Shown here: positions 46,208 through 55,888 of the stretch, in pieces
Layout: each line of letters starts with the position of its first letter
Numbering within the stretch: position 1 is the first letter of the stretch
Source of the DNA: Paraglaciecola sp.
GTDB taxonomy: Bacteria; Pseudomonadota; Gammaproteobacteria; Enterobacterales; Alteromonadaceae
DNA: 64,000 bases
Assembly (NCBI GenBank): GCA_009993955.1
Contig: JAACSL010000006.1
Location: 1 to 64,000 of the forward strand
Reading direction: 5' to 3'
Position numbers and translations under genes: made by a program
The notes under the pieces: model-generated
Databases searched by the model: none
Seen by the model: the letters and a program-made list of their open reading frames with translations, nothing else
Told to the model about the DNA's origin: nothing

Positions 46208-48805
46208 ATGAGTATGACCACCGCCGATATTCGCGGCGCATTTCTAAAATATTTTGCTTCTAATGGCCACGAAATCGTCAGCAGTTCATCGCTGGTGCCT
46301 GGTGATGATCCCACCTTGTTGTTTACCAATGCTGGAATGAATCAATTTAAAGATGTCTTTCTTGGCAATGAAAAACGCAATTATGTGCGAGCAGTGTCGT
46401 CGCAGCGTTGTGTAAGAGCGGGTGGTAAACACAATGATCTTGAAAATGTTGGTTATACCGCAAGACATCACACCTTTTTCGAAATGCTCGGTAATTTTAG
46501 CTTTGGTGATTATTTCAAACATGACGCTATCCGTTTTGCTTGGGAGTTTTTGACCGAAACCCTCAAGTTACCCAAAGAAAAACTGCTGGTAACCGTTTAC
46601 GCAGAAGACGATGAAGCCTTTGACATTTGGGCCAATGAAATTGGTGTACCCAAAGAAAAAATTATCCGTATTGCCACATCAGACAATTTCTGGTCAATGG
46701 GTGATACAGGACCATGTGGGCCCTGTTCGGAAATATTTTATGATCACGGCGAACATATTTGGGGGGGGCCACCAGGATCTCCTGAAGAAGATGGTGACCG
46801 ATTCATTGAAATTTGGAACCTAGTATTCATGCAATTTAACCGTCAAAGTGACGGGACAATGTTGCCTTTACCGAAGCCATCAATCGACACAGGCATGGGC
46901 TTAGAGCGCATTTCGGCGATCATGCAGCATGTGCACAGCAACTACGAAATAGATATTTTTACGCAATTAATTGAATCTGCTGCACAGGTAGTGGGCACAA
47001 CGGAATTACAAGACAAATCGTTACGGGTAATTGCCGACCATATTCGTTCTTGTGGCTTTCTGATTTGTGATGGCGTGGTGCCATCGAATGAAGGGCGTGG
47101 TTACGTATTACGGCGGATTATTCGTCGCGCGGTACGTCACGGTAATAAGCTAGGTGCTAGCAGTTTGTTTTTTTATCGCCTGGTTGCCGAGCTGGTTAAA
47201 CAAATGGGATCGGCTTACCCAGAGTTAATTCAAAATCAAAGTATTATCGAAAAGGTGTTGAAAACCGAAGAAGAGCAATTTTCGCGGACTTTAGAACGTG
47301 GCATGGCCATCTTAAATGATGAATTAGCTCAGTTGTCTGGCACCGTTATTCCAGGTTCCGTGGTGTTTAAACTGTATGACACCTATGGTTTTCCAGCCGA
47401 TTTAACCAATGATGTTGCCCGTGAGCGGGGATTGAGTATTGATGAAGTCGGATTTGCTGCCGCCATGGCGGAACAACGAAAACGCGCACAGCAAGCCAGT
47501 CAATTCGATACAGACTACAATGACCAACTCAAATCTGAGCAGAAGTCTGACTTTATTGGTTATGACTCAGTCATAGGTCGCGCCAAGGTGATTGAATTGT
47601 TTACTCAAAACCAGAGTGTGCAAAGCATCGCTGACGGCGACACTGCAGTAGTTATTCTCGATAGAAGCCCTTTTTATGCAGAGTCTGGCGGACAAATTGG
47701 TGACACGGGTTCACTCGTTGGTGAGCACGGCACGTTTACCGTGACTGATACAGTTAAGCTTGCTCATGCCATCGCTCACAAGGGCAAAATGCAAGGGCGT
47801 TTTGCCCTAGGTGACACAGTCGAAGCGAAATTTGACGTTGCGCGACGAGACGCAATCAAATTGAACCACAGCGCCACGCATTTGTTGCATGCAGCCCTCA
47901 AAAAAGTCTTGGGTGAACATGTTAATCAAAAAGGTTCTTTGGTCACGGCAGAACGCTTACGGTTTGACTTTGCCCATTTTGAAGCAATGAGCAAAACACA
48001 ACTTACCGAAGTCGAAACCTTAGTGAATGAACAAGTTCGTGCTAACCATGGCTTGCATACAAAAGTCATGGCATTAGATGAAGCCAAGGCTGCTGGCGCC
48101 ATGGCCTTGTTTGGTGAGAAATACGATGATGATGTGCGTGTGGTAGCCATGGGAGCGTTCTCTATGGAGCTTTGTGGCGGCACTCACGTTGCTAGTACCG
48201 GTGACATTGGACTTTTCAAAATAGTCGCTGAAAGTGGCATTGCAGCAGGCGTTAGACGGATAGAAGCGGTAACCGGAGCGGCTGCTCTTGAATTGGTGCA
48301 GCGTCAAACGCATGAACTGAGCCAATTGGCCAACTTATTGAAAACTGAACCTAACCAAATTGCTGCGCGTATCAGTCAAATATTGGAGCAAACCAAAGCC
48401 CAAGAAAAAGAGTTGCTTAAGCTTAAGCAGCAGGCAGCTAGCAGCAAAGGCAATGATTTGTTGAGTCAGGTAAAAGACGTCAACGGTCATAAGCTGTTGT
48501 GTGTCAAATTAGATGGTGTTGAAGCACAAGCCTTACGCGCCATGGTTGATGACCTAAAAAATCAACTGCAAAGTGCGATTATTGTATTAGCCGTGGCTGA
48601 AAGCCAAAAAGTAAGCTTGATTGTGGGCGTGACCAAAGACTTAAGCAACAAGGTTAAGGCCGGTGAATTGGTGAATTTCATCGCTCAACAGGTAGGTGGA
48701 AAGGGCGGCGGTCGACCCGATATGGCACAGGCTGGAGGCACTCAGCCTGAAAATCTAGATAGCGCCTTGAACTCGGTTGATAGTTGGTTATCTAAGGTTT
48801 TGTAA
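46208..48805 (+). CDS. alaS: Alanyl-tRNA synthetase
   Basis: The 865-residue enzyme charges tRNA-Ala. It has the class II catalytic domain ([27 protein letters not shown]), the tRNA-recognition helices ([16 protein letters not shown]), the editing domain with zinc ligands HSATHLLHA (about 555) and ELCGGTHV (about 656), and the C-terminal C-Ala domain with [15 protein letters not shown]. Length is normal. csrA follows after 147 bases. Confidence 0.97.
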   Translation: MSMTTADIRGAFLKYFASNGHEIVSSSSLVPGDDPTLLFTNAGMNQFKDVFLGNEKRNYVRAVSSQRCVRAGGKHNDLENVGYTARHHTFFEMLGNFSFGDYFKHDAIRFAWEFLTETLKLPKEKLLVTVYAEDDEAFDIWANEIGVPKEKIIRIATSDNFWSMGDTGPCGPCSEIFYDHGEHIWGGPPGSPEEDGDRFIEIWNLVFMQFNRQSDGTMLPLPKPSIDTGMGLERISAIMQHVHSNYEIDIFTQLIESAAQVVGTTELQDKSLRVIADHIRSCGFLICDGVVPSNEGRGYVLRRIIRRAVRHGNKLGASSLFFYRLVAELVKQMGSAYPELIQNQSIIEKVLKTEEEQFSRTLERGMAILNDELAQLSGTVIPGSVVFKLYDTYGFPADLTNDVARERGLSIDEVGFAAAMAEQRKRAQQASQFDTDYNDQLKSEQKSDFIGYDSVIGRAKVIELFTQNQSVQSIADGDTAVVILDRSPFYAESGGQIGDTGSLVGEHGTFTVTDTVKLAHAIAHKGKMQGRFALGDTVEAKFDVARRDAIKLNHSATHLLHAALKKVLGEHVNQKGSLVTAERLRFDFAHFEAMSKTQLTEVETLVNEQVRANHGLHTKVMALDEAKAAGAMALFGEKYDDDVRVVAMGAFSMELCGGTHVASTGDIGLFKIVAESGIAAGVRRIEAVTGAAALELVQRQTHELSQLANLLKTEPNQIAARISQILEQTKAQEKELLKLKQQAASSKGNDLLSQVKDVNGHKLLCVKLDGVEAQALRAMVDDLKNQLQSAIIVLAVAESQKVSLIVGVTKDLSNKVKAGELVNFIAQQVGGKGGGRPDMAQAGGTQPENLDSALNSVDSWLSKVL

Positions 48806-48952
48806 GGCCAATCAATTAAATTTTCGGTTAATTTTTGCAGTGACAACAAAAATAAGGAGTAACCGACAGTGAAATATTCTGGTCGTACAGAATAATTCCA
48901 CTACTGTTAAAAAGGGACTCAAACTAGTGAATAACGGAGAAGGAGCAATAGA

Positions 48953-49165
48953 ATGCTAATTTTAACTCGTCGTGTGGGTGAAACTTTAATGGTTGGTGAT
49001 GATGTCACCGTGACTGTTCTGGGTGTAAAAGGTAATCAAGTTCGAATTGGTGTGAATGCACCAAAAGAAGTGTCTGTGCATCGTGAAGAAATTTATATGC
49101 GCATTCAAGCAGAAAAAAATGGCCAGTCGGGTTCTCATGAACGTTCAACTGAGCAAGACGACTAA
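48953..49165 (+). CDS. csrA: Carbon storage regulator CsrA
   Basis: The 70-residue RNA-binding protein is a near-exact CsrA ([35 protein letters not shown]) with an acidic, Ser-rich tail. CsrA binds GGA motifs in mRNA leaders and often links motility and metabolism. GAGAAGGAG lies before the ATG. A terminator follows. No CsrB/C-like small RNA was found in the window. Confidence 0.97.
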   Translation: MLILTRRVGETLMVGDDVTVTVLGVKGNQVRIGVNAPKEVSVHREEIYMRIQAEKNGQSGSHERSTEQDD

Positions 49166-49206
49166 TTTTTTACAGATTGCACGTTAATTTGTTGAAAAAC
49201 AAGTTC

Positions 49207-49235
49207 AAAAAAAGCTGGCTGGTCCAGCTTTTTTT
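49207..49235 (+). terminator. Rho-independent terminator after csrA
   Basis: A-run plus GCTGG (49214-49218), a five-base loop, then CCAGC (49224-49228) and seven Ts. The A/T runs extend the stem, so it may work in both directions. Confidence 0.88.
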
Positions 49236-49408
49236 ATTGACGCTTGGTAAAGCGATTTTTGTAGAAAATTGCGCAAAGTGTCGGGCTGATTTGCGCGATA
49301 AAAATACAAAATGCAAGGTATCGTTCAAAATGCCAGCAAGCAGTGTCAAACTTAATAAAAAATGTTTGACTTACGATTGGGGATCAGTAAACTTCCGCTC
49401 CACATTTA

Positions 49409-49501
49409 GGAGAGGTGGCCGAGTGGCTGAAGGCGCTCCCCTGCTAAGGGAGTATAGGGTTTATAGCCCTATCGAGGGTTCGAATCCCTCCCTCTCCGCC
49501 A
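49409..49501 (+). tRNA. tRNA-Ser (anticodon GCT)
   Basis: Cloverleaf with acceptor GGAGAGG/CCTCTCC, anticodon GCT in loop CTGCTAA, a long class II variable arm (TATAGGGTTTATAGCCCTATC), T-loop GGTTCGAATCC and an encoded CCA. It reads AGC/AGU serine codons. The alaS-csrA-tRNA-Ser order is common in gammaproteobacteria. Confidence 0.96.
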
Positions 49502-49533
49502 TAAATGTGATGTAGTAAATGTAATTGAAATAC

Positions 49534-49610
49534 GCGTGTGTAGCTCAGCTGGATAGAGTACCTGGCTACGAACCAGGCGGTCGGAGGTTCGAATCCTTCC
49601 ACACGCGCCA
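49534..49610 (+). tRNA. tRNA-Arg (anticodon ACG), copy 1
   Basis: 77 bases including CCA. Acceptor GCGTGTG/CACACGC, D-arm GCTCAGCTGGATAGAGT, anticodon ACG in CTACGAA (A34 normally edited to inosine by TadA) and a standard T-arm. It reads CGU/CGC/CGA. Confidence 0.96.
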
Positions 49611-49642
49611 TTTCAACTTTACTACCTGATTTATAGAGCAAC

Positions 49643-49719
49643 GCGTGTGTAGCTCAGCTGGATAGAGTACCTGGCTACGAACCAGGCGGTCGGAGGTTCG
49701 AATCCTTCCACACGCGCCA
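49643..49719 (+). tRNA. tRNA-Arg (anticodon ACG), copy 2
   Basis: Identical in sequence to the copy at 49534-49610, separated by 32 bases of unrelated spacer. Tandem duplication of this gene is the simplest explanation. Confidence 0.96.
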
Positions 49720-49854
49720 TTTCTTTTTACTGCCTGCTTATTATCCTCTTTCTACACGTATTTATTCTGCCGTATCACACTGTGTATCTGCTCAGTGTGC
49801 CAATTTATACCTCGATTTTCATTGACCTTTCTGACTTAATTTTGTGTTGGATAA

Positions 49855-49875
49855 AAATGCATAAAATATGCATTT
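49855..49875. promoter_or_regulatory. Perfect AT-rich palindrome upstream of oadG
   Basis: AAATGCATA (49855-49863) and TATGCATTT (49867-49875) are exact inverted repeats around AAA. It lies about 100 bases before oadG, so a dimeric regulator of the oad genes is a fair guess. It resembles an ArgR box only loosely (centre one base too long, GC instead of GA steps). Confidence 0.45.
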
Positions 49876-49976
49876 AATTTCATCGCGTTTGACCTTTATC
49901 TCTCTGTTTTTTATTGAAATAACGTATTTTGCATGGTACTAACTATGTCATAATTATTCATTTAGGAAGACTGAGG

Positions 49977-50228
49977 ATGGCAGTGAGCAGTGTGTTAGCA
50001 GAAGCCGCGTACTTGTTATTGGTGGGAATGACCGTGGTTTACGGCTTTTTAGCCTTGATGATCCTGACCATCAAGCTTGTCGAGAGGCTTGACAAAAAGT
50101 GGCCAGTGTCGCTTGTATCCAACTCAGCGACAACCATGGCAGTCAAACCAACCACCGACTCGTTGCCTGTAAACGAATCGACCTCCATTGTTGTCGCCAT
50201 CACAGCCGCCATCCATCAATATCGCTAA
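49977..50228 (+). CDS. oadG: Oxaloacetate decarboxylase gamma subunit OadG
   Basis: OadG is the small membrane subunit that assembles the decarboxylase complex. The product has 83 residues, one N-terminal membrane helix (about 8-32, with LLLVGMTVVYGFLALMILTI) and a polar tail rich in Thr, Ser and Pro. The start at 49977 has AGGAAGACTGAGG upstream and gives the normal N-terminus; the frame is open from 49929 but that extension is not OadG-like. oadA follows after 33 bases. Confidence 0.88.
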   Translation: MAVSSVLAEAAYLLLVGMTVVYGFLALMILTIKLVERLDKKWPVSLVSNSATTMAVKPTTDSLPVNESTSIVVAITAAIHQYR

Positions 50229-50261
50229 ACCCACTAGCTTTGAAACTCTGAGATTTTATTT

Positions 50262-52061
50262 ATGTCAAAACCCTTAGCCATTACCGATGTGGTGTTACGC
50301 GACGCGCATCAGAGCCTTCTCGCTACACGTTTACGCCTAGCTAATATGTTGCCCATTGCCGCTAAACTTGACAACGTTGGCTATTGGTCCCTTGAGACGT
50401 GGGGAGGTGCGACCTTTGATGCCTGCATCCGCTATCTTGGTGAAGACCCATGGGAGCGAATTCGTGCCCTCAAACAAGCCATGCCTAAGACCAAACAACA
50501 AATGTTGTTACGTGGCCAGAATTTATTGGGATATCGCCACTATGCGGATGATGTGGTGGAAAAATTTGTTGAACGTGCCCACCAAAACGGGGTGGATGTG
50601 TTTCGTATTTTTGATGCAATGAATGATGTACGCAATTTACAAACAGCGATAAAAGCCACCATCAAACAGGGCGCCCATGCACAAGGCACCCTCGCGTACA
50701 CGGTTTCTCCGGTGCATAACCTGTAAACATGGTTAGATATGGCCAAACGCCTTCAGGACCTCGGTGTGCACTCCATTTGTATTAAAGACATGGCGGGTTT
50801 ACTTAAACCCTACGTCTGTGAAGAATTGGTAATCCGTCTTAAAGAGAGCGTTGACGTGCCGCTAGCCATGCAATGTCATGCTACAACAGGCTTAAGTACG
50901 GCGACCTACCAGAAGGCGATTGACGCCGGTATTGATATGTTGGATACCTCTATATCGTCCATGAGCATGACTTACGGTCATACCGCGACGGAAACCATTG
51001 TGGCCATGGTAGAAGATACCCCTCGCGATACAGGGCTTGATTTAACACTGATGGAAGAGATTGCTACCTATTTTCGTGAGATCCGTCTTAAATACGCGCA
51101 ATATGAAGGTAGTTTGAAAGGCATTGATGCACGAATTTTGGCGGCGCAGGTACCCGGCGGCATGCTGACCAATATGGAAAGTCAATTGAAGGAGCAAACT
51201 GCTTTAGACCGACTTGATGATGTGCTTAAGGAAATCCCCAAAGTACGTAAGGATCTCGGTTTTATTCCCTTGGTTACGCCTACGTCGCAGATAGTTGGTA
51301 CCCAGTCGGTGCTCAATGTACTGGCCAATGAGCGCTATAAAACGATTACCAAAGAAACCACAGGCGTGCTGAAAGGGGAATACGGTGCCACGGCAGCACC
51401 GGTGAATAGTGCATTGCAACAACGCGTGTTAGCTGGAGCAGAGGCGATTACATGTCGACCGGCAGATCTGTTGGCAGCAGAGATGCAAACATTAAGCGCT
51501 GAACTGCAAGGGCTAAGCAAACAGCACGCCATTACCTTGGCTGAAAACACAGAAGACGATGTGCTCACTTATGCTTTGTTTCCGCAAGTTGGCCTGAAAT
51601 TTTTGCAAAATCGCCATAATCCCGACGCTTTTGAGAGGGCACCTAGCACACTTGCACAAGGTGCATCGTCAGACGCTAGTCAAGCAACCTTGCAAAAGCC
51701 CACAAAAGCCAGTGGCGCTGCCGTATATGCCGTTAGAGTTAATGGTCAACTGTTTCAGGTTGAAGTGGCCCCCGATGGTGAGCTGACGCATATCGCCCCA
51801 ACCACGCAAGCCAGCAGTGCTGCATTGAGCCATACTACGCAAAGTGCAGGACAATCTATGCCATGTCCTCTATCGGGGAGTATTTTCAAAGTATTGCTCA
51901 AGGTCGGTGATAAGGTTAGTGAAGGACAAGTTGTGGTGATCATGGAAGCCATGAAAATGGAGACCGAAATCCGTGCAAACAGCTCAGGTAGCGTGCTGTC
52001 CATTGATGTTAAAGAAGGCGATGTGGTGCAAGCCGGCCAGTCTTTGTTCACGTTTCGCTAG
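50262..52061 (+). pseudogene. oadA: Oxaloacetate decarboxylase alpha subunit OadA, interrupted by one in-frame stop
   Basis: Full-length OadA is readable in one frame except for TAA at 50724-50726. The text reads SPVHNL, stop, TWLDMAKRLQD where relatives have Gln (HTLQTW), so a single C-to-T change (CAA to TAA) explains it. The first piece (154 residues) has the active-site RDAHQS; the second (from ATG 50739, 440 residues) has CIKDMAG, QCHATTG, the PYC_OADA domain and the biotin site IMEAMKMETEI near the end. There is no ribosome-binding site before 50739. Either oadA is a recent pseudogene, or the stop is read through, or it is a sequencing error. oadG and oadB look intact. Confidence 0.85.
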
Positions 52062-52072
52062 GAAGCTCAACG

Positions 52073-53203
52073 ATGGAAAAGTTTTTATTACTCTGGGATA
52101 GCACGGCCATTGCACACTTCACCGTCGAGCAATTGATCATGATGGCGGTGGGGAGTCTTCTGCTGTATCTGGCTATCGTCAAAAAGTTTGAGCCACTGTT
52201 GCTTTTACCCATTGGTTTTGGTGCCATTCTCACTCATATCCCTTTGGCTGGGTTCAGCGAACCCGGCGGTTTGTTGTATTACATTTATCATGTAGGCATT
52301 GAAACAGGTGTCTTTCCCCTATTAATTTTTATGGGGGTAGGGGCCATGACAGACTTTAGTGCACTCATTGCTAATCCAAGAATGTTACTGCTCGGCGCTG
52401 CCGCCCAGTTTGGTATATTTGGCACCCTCTTTGGCGCGATTGCCCTAAATTTTGTGCCGGGTTTTGAATTTAGTTTACAGGATGCCGCCGCGATTGCCAT
52501 CATCGGCGGAGCGGACGGGCCGACCACCATTTTCTTGGCATCAAGATTGGCTCCAGATTTACTCGGCGCGATTGCAGTTGCCGCATACTCCTATATGACC
52601 CTTGTGCCGATTATTCAGCCACCCATCATGCGGCTGTTAACCACAGAAGCAGAGCGTAGAATTGAAATGGCGCAATTACGTCAAGTCAGTAAACGCGAAA
52701 AAATCGTCTTCCCTTTGGCTGTATTGCTCCTAACCATTTTATTATTACCCAGTGCCACACCCTTGGTGGGCATGTTTTGTCTGGGTAATTTGATGAAAGA
52801 ATCTGGGGTGGTAGATCGCTTGAGCAATAGTGCGCAAAACGAACTGATCAATATTGTCACCATCTTTCTTGGTTTGGCTGTGGGATCTAAATTATCAGCG
52901 GATAATTTTCTCACCCATGAAACGTTGGGCATACTCGCCCTTGGTGCCATAGCCTTTTCAATTGGCACAGCAGCAGGGGTGTTAATGGCAAAGCTAATGG
53001 GCAAGATGAGCTCCCAAGCCATCAATCCTTTAATCGGTGCTGCAGGTGTGTCTGCGGTGCCTATGGCGGCGCGCGTTGTTAACAAGGTAGGCTTAGCTGC
53101 CAATCATCATAATTTCTTGCTGATGCATGCTATGGGGCCAAATGTAGCAGGTGTTTTAGGGTCTGCAGTAGCGGCAGGGATTTTACTCGCCTTAGTCGGC
53201 TAG
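52073..53203 (+). CDS. oadB: Oxaloacetate decarboxylase beta subunit OadB (sodium pump)
   Basis: The 376-residue membrane protein carries out carboxybiotin decarboxylation coupled to sodium export. It has about nine membrane helices and the ion-binding region [15 protein letters not shown] (key Asp near 147), with a second conserved region at the C-terminus ([16 protein letters not shown] and [13 protein letters not shown]). It is shorter than the roughly 430-residue enterobacterial form, as in the short beta-subunit group. It follows oadA by 11 bases and ends 8 bases from the convergent sapF. Confidence 0.93.
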   Translation: MEKFLLLWDSTAIAHFTVEQLIMMAVGSLLLYLAIVKKFEPLLLLPIGFGAILTHIPLAGFSEPGGLLYYIYHVGIETGVFPLLIFMGVGAMTDFSALIANPRMLLLGAAAQFGIFGTLFGAIALNFVPGFEFSLQDAAAIAIIGGADGPTTIFLASRLAPDLLGAIAVAAYSYMTLVPIIQPPIMRLLTTEAERRIEMAQLRQVSKREKIVFPLAVLLLTILLLPSATPLVGMFCLGNLMKESGVVDRLSNSAQNELINIVTIFLGLAVGSKLSADNFLTHETLGILALGAIAFSIGTAAGVLMAKLMGKMSSQAINPLIGAAGVSAVPMAARVVNKVGLAANHHNFLLMHAMGPNVAGVLGSAVAAGILLALVG

Positions 53204-53211
53204 ATTACTAC

Positions 53212-54003
53212 TTAGGTATTTTGTCGATTGATCAAAGCCTGATGAGAATGCACAAGTTTCTGGGTGTATTCTTCTTTGGGCCAGGTAAAGATGACTTCGG
53301 TTTTGCCCGTTTCAATAATTTGCCCACGGCGCATCACAATTATTTTGTCGCTGACATGGCGCACAATGCCCAAATTGTGTGAGATAAAAATAAAACCCAA
53401 GCCCAACTCACGTTGAATTTTCATCAACAAATTTACGATTTGTGAGCGTACCGAAGGGTCGAGTGCCGCAAAGGGCTCATCTGCCACCAACACTTGTGGG
53501 TTTAAGATAAGCGCCCGCGCGAGTGCAACCCGCTGACGTTGACCGTCAGATAACATGTGCCGATAGAAAAACTGGTGTTCCGGCATGAGACCTACTTGCA
53601 CCAGTGTTTGTTCTATCTTAACCAAGCGCTGTGCTGGGCTAAGATCGGTATTCAAACGCAATGGTTCATCTAAAATCGAGCCTAAAGTAATGCCGGGATT
53701 CAGAGACTCATTGCTGTTTTGAAAAATCATTCTTACGTTGAGGCAGCGCTGGCGTTGATTCGCCTTGGTAAGCGGCTCACCATTTAACAGGATCTGACCA
53801 CTTTGGGGGCTTTCAAGCCCCACCAATAATTTGGCTAAAAAAGATTTACCCGAACTATTGCCGCCAACAATGGCCAAAGTTTCTCCCGCTTTTAGAGTGA
53901 AACTAACGGGGCCCAGTTCAAAATCCGTGGGGGCTTTAAACCAGCCTTGTTTTCTATTGCGGTTATAAAAAGCCAAATTTTCTACGCTAAGTAAATCGGT
54001 CAT
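53212..54003 (-). CDS. sapF: Peptide ABC transporter ATPase SapF
   Basis: This ABC ATPase of the Sap system is linked in enterobacteria to antimicrobial-peptide resistance and putrescine or haem handling. The protein has 263 residues from the ATG at 54003, which overlaps the sapD stop (ATGA); the longer frame to 54033 is rejected. Walker A is GGNSSGKS, the signature LSDGQRQRVALARAL and Walker B VLVADEPFAALD. It is the last gene of the pspF-sapABCDF unit. Confidence 0.93.
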   Translation of the reverse strand: MTDLLSVENLAFYNRNRKQGWFKAPTDFELGPVSFTLKAGETLAIVGGNSSGKSFLAKLLVGLESPQSGQILLNGEPLTKANQRQRCLNVRMIFQNSNESLNPGITLGSILDEPLRLNTDLSPAQRLVKIEQTLVQVGLMPEHQFFYRHMLSDGQRQRVALARALILNPQVLVADEPFAALDPSVRSQIVNLLMKIQRELGLGFIFISHNLGIVRHVSDKIIVMRRGQIIETGKTEVIFTWPKEEYTQKLVHSHQALINRQNT

Positions 54004-54995
54004 ATTTTGTCCCAATGTAGTGGAAAATGACAACTGTAATAGTGTTCATGCACACGCCGCACCGCAGGAACCACCACACATTCGCGCCTCGCCCGAGGGC
54101 AGCGCGGACCTAAACGGCAACCTGTGGGCAAATGTTGCAAAGTAGGGATGGTGCCGTCCAATGAGCTAAGGGTAGATTTAGGCGGCAGATCCTTACGAAA
54201 GCTAGGAGCACTATCGAGCAATGCTTGAGTGTAAGGGTGCAGAGCTCGTTTTTTAAGCTGCAACATATTGCCGCTTTCCACACTCTGCCCGCAGTACAAT
54301 ACGGTCATGTAATGGGCCATACTGGAAATCGCCAATAAGTCATGACTAACAAACAAAATACTGAGTTTTCTGACCTGATTAACGCGGGTCAACAGCTTTA
54401 ATATTTGCGACTTGGCCGTTATTTCCATGCCTCGGGTAGGGTCATCGGCAATGATTAACTTAGGCTCAGACGCCAAGGCCATAGCGATCATGAATTTTTG
54501 ACACACATCATTGGATATTTGATGGGGATAACTGCGCATGCACAAATCATGATCTTTGATGCCCACTCGGTGCAACAACTCAATCGCTAAGCGTTGTTTT
54601 TCAGAACGGCTGGGCCAGAACCACTTGGCTTCGCAGCTGCTGTCGGGGATGATTTCTTTTAATTGTTCCCCCAAAGTTAACAGGGGATCAAGGGAGCCTT
54701 TTGGGTTTTGAAAAATAACCGAGATATCGTTGCGGATTAAATCTCGCCGAGCGCTTGCCGACATGGTGAGTAAGTTCTGACCTCGCCACGTCATGCGGTC
54801 TGCCGTTATCCGCCAACGTTGTGGTAAGGCACCCACGATGGCTTTAACAATCAAGCTTTTACCGGAACCCGATTCACCCACCAAAGCATGAATCTGCCCT
54901 TCAAAAATGACTAAATTCACTTTATCTAAGGCTTTGACCCATTGCCCAGCGACATCGATCTCAAGGGTGAGATTTTTGATATCCAAAAGGTTCAT
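54000..54995 (-). CDS. sapD: Peptide ABC transporter ATPase SapD
   Basis: The 331-residue protein has Walker A GESGSGKS, an atypical signature (ISNDVCQKFMIAMALA), Walker B LIIADDPTRG with Asp in place of the usual catalytic Glu, and the C-terminal oligopeptide-transporter extension with Cys residues (GCRLGPRCPRARREC). SapD signatures are generally degenerate, so it may be the less active half of a SapD/SapF pair. Start and stop overlap sapC and sapF. Confidence 0.93.
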   Translation of the reverse strand: MNLLDIKNLTLEIDVAGQWVKALDKVNLVIFEGQIHALVGESGSGKSLIVKAIVGALPQRWRITADRMTWRGQNLLTMSASARRDLIRNDISVIFQNPKGSLDPLLTLGEQLKEIIPDSSCEAKWFWPSRSEKQRLAIELLHRVGIKDHDLCMRSYPHQISNDVCQKFMIAMALASEPKLIIADDPTRGMEITAKSQILKLLTRVNQVRKLSILFVSHDLLAISSMAHYMTVLYCGQSVESGNMLQLKKRALHPYTQALLDSAPSFRKDLPPKSTLSSLDGTIPTLQHLPTGCRLGPRCPRARRECVVVPAVRRVHEHYYSCHFPLHWDKI

Positions 54996-55888
54996 CAGTG
55001 CAATAACCTGTTTCGTAAAGCAGAACGCAAGCCGTCACCCACTAAGTTGATGGATATCATCATTAAGAATATAGCAAAACCCGGTAAGGCAATACTCCAA
55101 GGGGCGATGTATGCCACTTCTATGCCCTCAGACAACATGGTGCCCAGCTCTGGAGAAGGGGGTTGTGCTCCTAAATTAAGGAAACCTAGCGCACTAATAT
55201 CGAGTATGGCAATTGACAAGGCGAGGGTGCCTTGCACCACCAATATTTCGCCCATGTTAGGTAAAATCGAACGAGTGACAATCTGCAATGGTGTAGCACC
55301 ATCCAACTTGGCTGCCATCACATATTCTTTTTTTCGTTCTTGTTTAACAAAGTCTCGGGTGTGATGGATAAATTGAGGAGTAAGAGCCAGGACGATGGCC
55401 CACATACTATTGACCAAACCGGTGCCTACAATGGCAATAATAATGATGGCAATCAGCAAGGTGGGGATGGCCATCACTGAGTCCAAGGTGTGATTCACCA
55501 CACTTGAGCGCACCCCTTTGCTCATGCCGGCAATGGCGCCTAAAGTCACACCGATAATCATGGCCACCAGCACCAATAAGATACTAATCCCAAAGGTCAT
55601 ACGACAGCCATACATCACCCGCGACAATAAATCGCGACCTAAGGCATCAGTGCCAAATAAATTCATTATGCCGCCATTATCATCCCAGGCAGGGGGAATA
55701 AGAATCGCATCAATATTCTGGGTGAGCGGGTTATAGGGTGCCAAGATAGGACACAACACAATCACAATCACAAAAAAGAGAAAACACAACAAACCCACTA
55801 CGGCAATATGGTTTTCTCTGAACTCCAACCACGTATGTTGAAGCGGCGAGGGATGGAATTCTTCTTGATAAAGATTAAATCGCGACAC
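54995..55888 (-). CDS. sapC: Peptide ABC transporter permease SapC
   Basis: Inner-membrane permease with about six helices, an N-terminal OppC-type segment and the ATPase-contact loop ILDISALGFLNLGAQPP. I prefer the GTG at 55888 (297 residues) because AAGGTGG lies just upstream; the ATG at 55915 adds nine residues with no ribosome-binding site. Both overlap the end of sapB. The stop shares one base with the sapD start. Confidence 0.92.
   Translation of the reverse strand: MSRFNLYQEEFHPSPLQHTWLEFRENHIAVVGLLCFLFFVIVIVLCPILAPYNPLTQNIDAILIPPAWDDNGGIMNLFGTDALGRDLLSRVMYGCRMTFGISILLVLVAMIIGVTLGAIAGMSKGVRSSVVNHTLDSVMAIPTLLIAIIIIAIVGTGLVNSMWAIVLALTPQFIHHTRDFVKQERKKEYVMAAKLDGATPLQIVTRSILPNMGEILVVQGTLALSIAILDISALGFLNLGAQPPSPELGTMLSEGIEVAYIAPWSIALPGFAIFLMMISINLVGDGLRSALRNRLLH

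Noticed and set aside
49177-49515. 112-residue ORF across the csrA terminator and tRNA-Ser
   Set aside because: It runs through a terminator and a tRNA gene and has no protein-like features.
49776-49799. CACACTG/CAGTGTG hairpin after the tRNA genes as a terminator
   Set aside because: Loop of 10 bases, short stem and no T-run make it weak; left unassigned.
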